NCBI GenBank assembly: GCA_963800325.1
Contig: CAWDAQ010000011.1
Location: 62,001-126,000, forward strand
Source of the DNA: CAWDAQ01 sp963800325
GTDB lineage: Bacteria > Actinomycetota > Actinomycetes > Actinomycetales > Dermatophilaceae
Direction: 5' to 3'
DNA length: 64,000 nt
Shown piece after piece: positions 57,705-64,000 of the stretch. The notes below the pieces were generated by a model. It had not been told where the DNA came from and made no database searches. It was given only the letters and a program-made list of their open reading frames with translations. Position 1 is the stretch's first letter. Each line of letters begins with the position of its first letter. Both the position numbers and the translations under genes were made by a program.

Positions 57705-58790
57705 TCAGGCGCCGCCGGCCGCCGGCTCCTGCTGGGTGATGCAGTGGATGCCGCCGCCCCGGTCGAACAGCGGCCGGGCGTCGACGGCGACGACCTCCCG
57801 GCCGGGGTAGGCCCCGGCGAGCGCCTGCAGCGCACGCTCGTCGTGGTGGTCCTCGAAGCTGCACGCGACGACGCCGCCGTTGACGACGAGGTGGTTGACG
57901 TAGGACCAGTCGACCCAGCCGTGGTCGTCGCGCAGGGTCGCGGGCGCCGGGAGCCGGACCACCTCGAACGGCTCGCCCCGGGCGTCGACCGCGGCGCGCA
58001 GGACGGTCTCGGCCTCCCGGCACACGGCGTGGTCCGGGTGGGCAGGGTCCTCCTGCCAGTGGAGCAGCACCCGGCCGGGCGAGGGCATCGTCGCGACGAT
58101 GTCGACGTGGCCGCGGGTGCCGAACTCGTCGTAGTCGCGGGTCAGGCCCCGCGGGAGCCACACGCACCGGCGGGCGCCGATCGTGCGGGCGAGCTCGGCC
58201 TCGACCTCCTCGCGGGTCAGGTGCGGGTTGCGCCCCTCGCCGCGCTGCACGGTCTCGGTGAGCAGGACGGTGCCGAGCCCGTCGACGTGGAACCCACCGC
58301 CCTCGTTGACGAGCGGGGAGGGCACGAGCGTCGCGCGGGCGTGCTCGGCGACGACACGGCCGATCCGCGCGTCCCGCTCCCACGCGGCCCAGGGCTGCGC
58401 GCCCCAGCCGTTGAACACCCAGTCGACCGCGCCGAGCCCGCCCCCGGAGGACAGGACGAACGAGGGACCGGTGTCGCGCATCCACGCGTCGTCGAGCGGC
58501 GCGGCGACGAGGTCCACCCGCCCCGGGGCGTCGAGGTGCTCGGCCGCGACGGCGACGTCGGCGGGGTCGACGACGACGGTGACCGGCTCGAACCGGGCGA
58601 CGGCGTGGGCGACCGCGGCCCACGTCCGGCGGGCGGTGGCGACCTCCTCGGGGGTGTCGCCGAGGGTGTAGCCCCGGCTCGGCCACGCCATCCACGTCCG
58701 GGTGTGCGGCTCGGTCTCGGCGGGCATCCGCCACCTCGGGGGCGGGCCGCCCGAGGCGCCCGAGGCGCCCGACGGGACGGACGCCGTCAC
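57705..58790 (-). CDS. aguA: Agmatine deiminase
   Basis: 361 aa, GTG overlapping the aguB stop (GTGA). Hydrolyses agmatine to N-carbamoylputrescine. Guanidino-group-modifying family blocks: RMPAETEPHTRTWMAWPSRG, PLDDAWMRDTGPSFVLSSGG, NEGGGFHVDGLGTVLLTET, FGTRGHVDIVATMPSPGRVL and the catalytic Cys in GGGIHCITQQEP. It pairs with the amidase encoded just upstream to complete agmatine-to-putrescine conversion. Confidence 0.95.
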   Translation of the reverse strand: MTASVPSGASGASGGPPPRWRMPAETEPHTRTWMAWPSRGYTLGDTPEEVATARRTWAAVAHAVARFEPVTVVVDPADVAVAAEHLDAPGRVDLVAAPLDDAWMRDTGPSFVLSSGGGLGAVDWVFNGWGAQPWAAWERDARIGRVVAEHARATLVPSPLVNEGGGFHVDGLGTVLLTETVQRGEGRNPHLTREEVEAELARTIGARRCVWLPRGLTRDYDEFGTRGHVDIVATMPSPGRVLLHWQEDPAHPDHAVCREAETVLRAAVDARGEPFEVVRLPAPATLRDDHGWVDWSYVNHLVVNGGVVACSFEDHHDERALQALAGAYPGREVVAVDARPLFDRGGGIHCITQQEPAAGGA

Positions 58791-59794
58791 CGGCTGACGT
58801 CGGCGGACGGGGTCACCGCGTCCGGGTCGACGCGGCGGTGCTCGGGGCGCACCGGCTCGGTGAGCGCGCCGTAGGAGTCCGGCCGGCGGGTCGCGAGGAA
58901 CGGGAACAGGTCGAGCCAGTCCCGCCGCTGGTCGAGGTCGAGGTCGGCGACGAGGACGGCGGCCTCGTCCCGGGGCGCCCGGACGAGCACCCGGCCGTAG
59001 GGGTCGGAGACGAACGAGCTGCCGTAGAACGTGATGAGCCCCTCGGTGCCGCACCGGTTCGGCACGACCACGAACAGGCCGTTGGCGATGCCGTGCCCGA
59101 CGATGACCTGCTCCCACAGCGGCCGGGTGTCGAAGTCGGGGTGGTCGGGCTCGGACCCGATCGCCGTCGGGTAGGCGAGCACGTCGGCACCCCCGAGGGC
59201 GTACGCGCGGGCCACCTCGGGGAACCACTCGTCCCAGCACGTCGGCATGCCGAGGCGGACCGCCGGGTCGGCGAGCTCGACGACGGGGTAGGCGTCCTCG
59301 CCGGGCCCGGGCCGGAAGTACCGGTCCTCGTAGTAGCCGGCGGTGACCGGGATGTGGGTCTTGCGGGTGCGGGCGACGAGCTCGCCGCCGGGGGAGAGCA
59401 GCACCGCGGTGTTGAACCCGAGGCCGTCGGGCGCGTCGGCGCGCTCGTACAGCGAGGCGTGGACGTACGCTCCGCTCGACCGCGCCGCCTCGCGGGCGAA
59501 GGCGACCGTGGGCCCGTCCTCGAGCGGCTCGGCGGCCTCGGACGGGACCCCCCGGGGCAGGGTGTCGGCCGGGTAGCGCGACAGCGTGAGCTCGGGGAGG
59601 AACACCACCCGGGCACCCGCGTCCGCGGCGCGCTCGACGCCCTCGCGCAGGGTCGCGCGCAGCCGGGCGGCGTCGGGGTCCCAGGCGTGCTGGACGAGGC
59701 CGACCGTCAGCGGGACCCGGTCGGGGTGGACGCGGGCGGGGTCGTGGACGCGGGCGGGGGAGGACGGGACGCCGCCGGCGCTGATGAGCCTCAC
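58787..59794 (-). CDS. aguB: N-carbamoylputrescine amidase (nitrilase superfamily)
   Basis: 335 aa, GTG start. Releases putrescine, CO2 and ammonia from N-carbamoylputrescine. The nitrilase Glu-Lys-Cys triad is in VVFLPELTLSRYPA, LVARTRKTHIPVTAGYYEDR and VRLGMPTCWDEWFPEVAR; the last is the AguB form. The N-terminal 25 residues before LTVGLVQHAW are an unusual extension. The start is supported by a CATACT -10 ending 7 nt upstream. aguA overlaps its stop. Confidence 0.94.
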   Translation of the reverse strand: MRLISAGGVPSSPARVHDPARVHPDRVPLTVGLVQHAWDPDAARLRATLREGVERAADAGARVVFLPELTLSRYPADTLPRGVPSEAAEPLEDGPTVAFAREAARSSGAYVHASLYERADAPDGLGFNTAVLLSPGGELVARTRKTHIPVTAGYYEDRYFRPGPGEDAYPVVELADPAVRLGMPTCWDEWFPEVARAYALGGADVLAYPTAIGSEPDHPDFDTRPLWEQVIVGHGIANGLFVVVPNRCGTEGLITFYGSSFVSDPYGRVLVRAPRDEAAVLVADLDLDQRRDWLDLFPFLATRRPDSYGALTEPVRPEHRRVDPDAVTPSADVSR

Positions 59795-59801
59795 GCCCCG
59801 C

Positions 59802-59807
59802 AGTATG
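59802..59807 (-). promoter_or_regulatory. -10 element (CATACT), leaderless aguB
   Basis: CATACT on the minus strand ends 7 nt before GTG 59794; the same hexamer is used at paaA. Confidence 0.45.
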
Positions 59808-59834
59808 CCCCAGCCCCCGTGGTTGACTGGTGCC

Positions 59835-60062
59835 GTGCGGCTGAGTCACTTCTGGACCCTGATGGAGGACGAGTTCGGGGAGGCCTACGCCGGGTCGCTG
59901 GCGCAGGACCACGTCCTCGGCGAGCTCGGCAACCGCACCGCGCTGCAGGCGCTCGACGACGGCGTGAAGCCCCGGCGGGTGTGGGCGGCGCTCTGCGACG
60001 ACATGGACGTGCCGGAGTCCCGCCGGCTCGGCCGTGACGTCCGACCGCGACCCACGCCGTGA
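59835..60062 (+). CDS. DUF3046 protein
   Basis: 75 aa, GTG start. The whole protein (VRLSHFWTLMEDEFGEAYAG, SLAQDHVLGELGNRTALQAL, VWAALCDDMDVPESRRLGRD) matches DUF3046, a small helical actinobacterial family of unknown role, often near recX/recA. Here it is instead coupled by GTGA overlap to a nitronate monooxygenase gene. No clear -10 is seen upstream. Confidence 0.85.
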   Translation: MRLSHFWTLMEDEFGEAYAGSLAQDHVLGELGNRTALQALDDGVKPRRVWAALCDDMDVPESRRLGRDVRPRPTP

Positions 60063-61084
60063 CCGTCCTCGACGCTCCGGTCGTGCTCGCCCCGATGGCG
60101 GGCGGCCCCGGCACCGTCGACCTCGCCGCCGCCGTGTCCGGGGCGGGCGGCTTCGCGACCCTGGCCGGCGGCTACCTCACCGCGGACCGGCTCGCCGAGG
60201 ACGCCGCCGGGCTCCGGCGACGCACGTCGCGCCCCTTCGGGGTGAACCTGCTCGTGCCGGCACCGGACACGCCCGCGGCGCTCGGGGCGGCCCGCTCCTA
60301 CGCCCGGCGGCTCGAGCCGTGGGCCGCCGCCGCGGGGGTGGGCCTCGGCGAGCCCCGCTGGGACGACGACGGTTTCGGGGCCAAGGTCGAGACGCTGCTG
60401 GCCGACCCGCCCGCGCTGGTCTCGTTCTCCTTCGGCTGGCCCCCGGCCGACGTCGTCGACCGGCTGCAGCGCGCCGGGAGCGAGGTCTGGGTCACCGTCA
60501 ACGACGCCCGCGAGGTCGAGTGGGCCCTCGCGCTCGAGGTCGACGGGATCGTCGCCCAGGGATGGGAGGCCGGCGGGCACCGGGGCGGCCCGGTCGACGT
60601 CGCGGGGGCGCCGCAGCCGCCGGTGCGCCAGCTCCTCGAGCAGGTCCGGCGCCTGACCGACCTGCCCGTCGTCGCCGCCGGCGGGGTGACCGGCGGCGCC
60701 CACGTCACCGCCCTCCTCGAGGCCGGCGCGACCGCGGTCGCCTGCGGCACCGCCTACCTCGCCGCCGACGAGGCCGGCACCTCCGCAGTCCACCGGGACG
60801 CCCTGCACAGCCGGACCGAGACGGTCGTCACCCGGTGCTTCACCGGGCGCTCGGCGCGGGCGCTGCGCTCGGCCTGGACCGACCTGTTCGGCGACGACGC
60901 CCCCGCGGCCTACCCGCACGTGCACCACGTCACCGCGCCGCTGCGGGGGTACGGCAGGGCGAGCGGGCAGGCCGACCTCACCCACCTCTGGGCGGGCACC
61001 GGGCACCTCGGGGTCCGGGCGCGACCGGCGGGACGGATCACCCGCGACCTCCTCGCCGGCACCGGCACCGGCACCGGCGCCTGA
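60059..61084 (+). CDS. Nitronate monooxygenase
   Basis: 341 aa, GTG overlapping DUF3046. An FMN TIM-barrel enzyme that oxidises nitronates such as propionate-3-nitronate. Blocks: VLAPMAGGPGTVDLAAAVSG, GGFATLAGGYLTADRL, IVAQGWEAGGHRGG (catalytic/FMN loop), LPVVAAGGVTGGAHVTALLE and GATAVACGTAYLAADEAG. The C-terminus is a GTGTGTGA repeat. Confidence 0.93.
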   Translation: MTVLDAPVVLAPMAGGPGTVDLAAAVSGAGGFATLAGGYLTADRLAEDAAGLRRRTSRPFGVNLLVPAPDTPAALGAARSYARRLEPWAAAAGVGLGEPRWDDDGFGAKVETLLADPPALVSFSFGWPPADVVDRLQRAGSEVWVTVNDAREVEWALALEVDGIVAQGWEAGGHRGGPVDVAGAPQPPVRQLLEQVRRLTDLPVVAAGGVTGGAHVTALLEAGATAVACGTAYLAADEAGTSAVHRDALHSRTETVVTRCFTGRSARALRSAWTDLFGDDAPAAYPHVHHVTAPLRGYGRASGQADLTHLWAGTGHLGVRARPAGRITRDLLAGTGTGTGA

Positions 61085-61106
61085 CGCCCGGCCCGCGCGC
61101 CGGGGG

Positions 61107-61135
61107 CCCGGACGCCGGGGACCCGGACGCCGGGG
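61107..61135. terminator. Tandem hairpin repeat between convergent genes
   Basis: CCCGGACGCCGGGG occurs at 61107-61120 and 61122-61135; each copy has CCCGG/CCGGG arms. It lies between the nitronate monooxygenase stop and the ABC ATPase stop. Confidence 0.5.
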
Positions 61136-61139
61136 CCGG

Positions 61140-62387
61140 TCAGGCGTTCGCGGCCTCGCGCTCCCGGGCCCGCTCGAGCGCCCGCGTGCGCTCCCGCTCG
61201 CTCTGCGCCGCGATCTCCTGCGCGGCCTCCTCGTCCCGGGTGAGGCACTCGCCGGACTCGGGTTCGAAGACGTGGACGTTGGCCGGGTCGAAGACGAGCT
61301 CCGCCTCGTCGCCCTCGAGGACCCGCGAGCGGGCGTCGAGGTTGACGACGATCTGCGAGCGCATCCCCTCCCCGTCGAGCTCGCGGTCGAGCTCGTCGAG
61401 CTTGCCCTGGACCGCGGGGTCGGTGTCGTAGGGGATGTAGGCGTACAGCTCGTTCCCGAGCCACTCGGTCACGTCGACGACGGCCCGGACGTGGACGCCG
61501 TTCTCGATGTCCCCGAGCGCGGCGTCCTTGAAGTGCTCCGGGCGGATCCCGATGATGACGAGGTCGAGGCCCTTGACCTTCTCCGCCGTCGCGCTCGGGA
61601 GCGGGACGTCCCCGAACGGCGTGTGGAGGGTGGCGCCGTCGACGCGGGCCGGGAGGAAGTTCATCGGCGGCGAGCCGATGAAGCCGGCGACGAAGAGGTT
61701 GACCGGCTGCTCGTAGAGCTCGCGGGGGCTCGCGCACTGCTGGAGCAGTCCCTTCTTCAGGACGGCGACCCGGTCCCCGAGGGTCATCGCCTCGGTCTGG
61801 TCGTGGGTGACGTAGACGGTCGTGATCCCGAGCCGGCGCTGCATCCGGGCGATCTCGGTCCGCATCTGCCCACGGAGCTTGGCGTCGAGGTTCGACAGCG
61901 GCTCGTCGAAGAGGAACGCCTCGGCGTCCCGGACGATGGCACGCCCCATCGCGACCCGCTGGCGCTGCCCGCCGGAGAGGTTCGCCGGCTTGCGCTCGAG
62001 GTGCTCGTGGAGCTCGAGCATGTCGGCGGCCCTGTTGACCTTGTCCTTGATCTCGGTCTCGCTGTGCTTTCCCTTGGCGAGGCGGAGGGGGAAGGCGATG
62101 TTCTCGAAGACCGACAGGTGCGGGTAGAGGGCGTAGTTCTGGAAGACCATCGACAGCCCGCGCTCGCGGGGCGCGAGGTCGTTGACCCGCTTGCCCCCGA
62201 TGAGCATGTCACCCGAGGTGATGTCCTCCAGCCCGACGATCATCCGCAGGAGCGTCGACTTCCCGCAGCCCGACGGGCCGACGAGGATCATGAACTCGCC
62301 GTCGGCGATGTCGAGCGAGACGTCGTTGACGGCGGGGAACCCGTCACCGTACTTCTTGACGATGTTCTGCAGCTGGATCTGTGCCAT
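61140..62387 (-). CDS. Sugar ABC transporter ATPase (UgpC/MsmK/MsiK-like)
   Basis: 415 aa, ATG with AAGGAG upstream. Energises carbohydrate import. Walker A LVGPSGCGKSTLLRMIVGLE, Q-loop MVFQNYALYPHLSV, signature NLSGGQRQRVAMGRAI, Walker B AFLFDEPLSNLDAKL and VYVTHDQTEAMTLGDRV, followed by the MalK-type regulatory OB domain (MNFLPARV, VIIGIRPEHFKDA). The C-terminus is a charged Glu/Arg tail. It may serve several importers, as MsiK does. Two permease genes lie immediately upstream. Confidence 0.93.
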   Translation of the reverse strand: MAQIQLQNIVKKYGDGFPAVNDVSLDIADGEFMILVGPSGCGKSTLLRMIVGLEDITSGDMLIGGKRVNDLAPRERGLSMVFQNYALYPHLSVFENIAFPLRLAKGKHSETEIKDKVNRAADMLELHEHLERKPANLSGGQRQRVAMGRAIVRDAEAFLFDEPLSNLDAKLRGQMRTEIARMQRRLGITTVYVTHDQTEAMTLGDRVAVLKKGLLQQCASPRELYEQPVNLFVAGFIGSPPMNFLPARVDGATLHTPFGDVPLPSATAEKVKGLDLVIIGIRPEHFKDAALGDIENGVHVRAVVDVTEWLGNELYAYIPYDTDPAVQGKLDELDRELDGEGMRSQIVVNLDARSRVLEGDEAELVFDPANVHVFEPESGECLTRDEEAAQEIAAQSERERTRALERAREREAANA

Positions 62388-62432
62388 GGGGTCGAGCTCC
62401 TTCTCGGTGTGGTCCGACTCGGCCGGGGGCGC

Positions 62433-63287
62433 TCAGCCCTTGACGGCCCCGGAGGTGAGGCCGGCGACGATCCGGCGCTGGAAGATGAGGACGAGGACGA
62501 CGACGGGGATCGTGACGACCACCGCGGCCGCGGCGATCGCCCCCGTGGGTTGCTCGAACTGGCTCGCCCCGGTGAAGAACGCGAGCGCCGCCGGAACCGT
62601 CCGGGCCTTCTCGCTCGTCAGCGAGATCGCGAAGACGAAGTCGTTCCACGCGGTGAAGAACGTGATGATCCCCGTCGTGAAGACCCCGGGGGCCGCGAGC
62701 GGGACGATGACCTTGCGGAACGCCTGCCAGCTCGTCGCGCCGTCGACCTGGGCGGCCTGCTCCATCTCCCAGGGGATCTGCTGGAAGAACGCCGAGAGGA
62801 CCCAGATGCTCAGCGGCAGGGTGAGCGCGAGGTAGGGGATGACCAGGCCCACCCGGGTGTCGAAGAGCCCGATCTGCCGCCAGAGGTTGAACAGCGGCGT
62901 GACGAGCGAGATGACCGGGAAGAACGACACCGCGAGCGCCGTGAAGAGGATCGCCTTCTTCCCGGGGAAGTCGAGCCGGGCGATGGCGTAGGCGCAGAAC
63001 ATCGCGAGGATGACGCTGATGATCGTCGCCGAGAGGCAGACGATCACCGAGTTCGCGAGCGCGGGGAGGAAGAGGTCCTGCGCCCCGCCGGTGAGGATGA
63101 GGCTGTAGTTCTCGAACGACAGGCTCTTCGGCCAGAAGTTGCCGATCGTGTTGAGCGAGGGGTCGGACTGGGCCGCCGAGGTCTTCAGGGAGAGCCCGAG
63201 GATCCACAGGAGCGGGATCATCGTCCAGACGATGATGGGGATCGAGGCCCACGCGAGCCACCGGCTGGTGCGTGCGTCCTGGTTCAC
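62433..63287 (-). CDS. Carbohydrate ABC transporter permease (MalG-like)
   Basis: 284 aa, GTG start 6 nt after the upstream permease. Six membrane helices. The EAA loop that docks on the ATPase is MEQAAQVDGATSWQAFRKVI then VPLAAPG. WASIPIIVWTMIPLLWILGL and IVLPAVVVTIPVVVLVLIF-like segments frame the protein. Substrate is not readable; maltose-, glycerol-phosphate- and trehalose-type importers share this family. Confidence 0.92.
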   Translation of the reverse strand: MNQDARTSRWLAWASIPIIVWTMIPLLWILGLSLKTSAAQSDPSLNTIGNFWPKSLSFENYSLILTGGAQDLFLPALANSVIVCLSATIISVILAMFCAYAIARLDFPGKKAILFTALAVSFFPVISLVTPLFNLWRQIGLFDTRVGLVIPYLALTLPLSIWVLSAFFQQIPWEMEQAAQVDGATSWQAFRKVIVPLAAPGVFTTGIITFFTAWNDFVFAISLTSEKARTVPAALAFFTGASQFEQPTGAIAAAAVVVTIPVVVLVLIFQRRIVAGLTSGAVKG

Positions 63288-63293
63288 CGTGAC

Positions 63294-64000
63294 TCACTTC
63301 CCTTCGGTGAGGTCGACCTTGAAGCCCTTGATGAACATCAGCGCGATGCCGAAGACGCAGAGGAACAGCAGGACCGACACGGCCGAGCCGAGCCCGATGT
63401 CGACCCGGCTGATCGTCTGGAAGTAGGCGAGCATCGAGACCGTCGAGGTGTTCTGCGCCCCTCCGGTCATGATGAACGGGTTGTCGAAGATCCGGAACGC
63501 GTCGAGCGTCCGGAACAGCAGCGCGACCATGATCGCGGCCTTCATGTTCGGGATGATCACCCGGAAGAGCCGCTGCCCGAAGGTCGCCCCGTCGACCTTC
63601 GCGGCCTCCTCCATCGCGCTGTCGATCTGCGCAAGGCCCGCCAGGAGCAGGAGCGACATGAACGGGGTCGTCTTCCAGATCTCCGAGATGCAGATGATGG
63701 TGATCGCCGACCACGTCCCGCCGAACCAGTTGTACGTGTCCGGGAACGCCCCGAACGAGAGCGTGTGCAGCCAGTAGTTGACGAAGCCGGTGTCGACCCG
63801 GAACGCGTAGAGCCACGCGTACGCGGAGACGACGGTGATGATCGAGTACGGGATGAGGACGATCGTGCGCAGCGTCCGCCGGGGGATGACGATCCGGTGC
63901 ATGACCATGGCGAGCGCGAACCCGAGGACGAGCTCGACCGCGACCGTGGCGACGGTGATGATGACGGTCACCGCGAGCGCCTGCCACCACAGCTGGTCGC
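63294..64000 (-). CDS. Carbohydrate ABC transporter permease (MalF-like), 5' end outside window
   Basis: About 235 C-terminal residues are visible; the reading frame stays open to base 64000. Helices include VIITVATVAVELVLGFALAM and IVLIPYSIITVVSAYAWLYA. The EAA loop is MEEAAKVDGATFGQRLFRVI. The end LLFLCVFGIALMFIKGFKVD completes a MalF-type subunit. A solute-binding protein gene is expected further upstream, outside the window. Confidence 0.92.
   Translation of the reverse strand, partial: DQLWWQALAVTVIITVATVAVELVLGFALAMVMHRIVIPRRTLRTIVLIPYSIITVVSAYAWLYAFRVDTGFVNYWLHTLSFGAFPDTYNWFGGTWSAITIICISEIWKTTPFMSLLLLAGLAQIDSAMEEAAKVDGATFGQRLFRVIIPNMKAAIMVALLFRTLDAFRIFDNPFIMTGGAQNTSTVSMLAYFQTISRVDIGLGSAVSVLLFLCVFGIALMFIKGFKVDLTEGK

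Noticed and set aside
51716..57739. A 2007-codon open frame on the plus strand
   Set aside because: It is antisense to lhr and nei2, low in complexity, without recognisable motifs; lhr is clearly the real gene.

Overview
The window is chromosomal DNA of a very GC-rich actinobacterium. GTG starts are common, 4-bp GTGA/ATGA gene overlaps are frequent, and many promoters are leaderless. An ileS T-box of the actinobacterial ultrashort type, a SAM-IV riboswitch, ClgR, a DUF4233 gene between folC and ndk, and the order dapB / thyA-dapA-rnj / ftsK / pgsA / clgR all fit Actinomycetota. Micrococcales (an Intrasporangiaceae- or Ornithinimicrobium-like lineage) is my best guess, but it is an inference. 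I see no insertion sequence, prophage, CRISPR array, tRNA or rRNA.

Layout. 1-5.8 kb: the end of an ECF sigma factor, a coiled-coil sulfotransferase, photolyase, a CPBP protease, an SDR protein and a papain-like protein. 5.7-9.2 kb: a valyl-tRNA synthetase with archaeal-type motifs and an acyltransferase. 9.3-16.1 kb: a six-gene, overlapping, minus-strand operon behind a cobalamin riboswitch. It encodes a membrane-anchored alpha/alpha-barrel protein, a membrane-anchored DUF4430 protein, and a complete ECF transporter (EcfT, fused EcfA-EcfA, S component), followed by a Nudix-fold protein with a degraded Nudix box. The first two proteins resemble the two domains of animal transcobalamin/intrinsic factor. 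I read the operon as a B12 capture-and-uptake system, the most interesting item here.

16.1-28.2 kb: T-box-controlled ileS, then GNAT and folC, a small CDF-like protein, aldo-keto reductase, an L7/L12-like membrane protein, DUF4233, ndk, a MarR/MFS divergon with clear palindromic operators, and lpd. 28.3-32.5 kb: rpsO, pnp, a small unknown gene and dapB. 32.6-38.4 kb: azlCD, a GNAT and the paaABCDE phenylacetyl-CoA epoxidase operon behind two matching palindromes. 38.4-42.5 kb: folA, thyA, dapA and RNase J.

42.5-45.3 kb: a SatD-like regulator/membrane-protein pair with a perfect operator-like palindrome, a damaged class-V aminotransferase behind a SAM-IV riboswitch, and five GAAC words at exact 10-bp spacing. 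45.3-52 kb: ftsK, a Bcr/CflA-type MFS gene, dipeptidase, a 34-codon upstream ORF coupled to pgsA, and clgR. 52-61 kb: nei2, lhr, agmatine deiminase and N-carbamoylputrescine amidase (putrescine from agmatine), DUF3046 and nitronate monooxygenase. 61-64 kb: ATPase and two permeases of a sugar-type ABC importer, running off the window.

Regulation is unusually readable. Sixteen genes have a TANNNT-like -10 element ending 6-8 nt before the start codon, implying leaderless mRNAs. There are three metabolite or tRNA sensors (B12, tRNA-Ile, SAM), and several convergent gene pairs are closed by private palindromic repeats.
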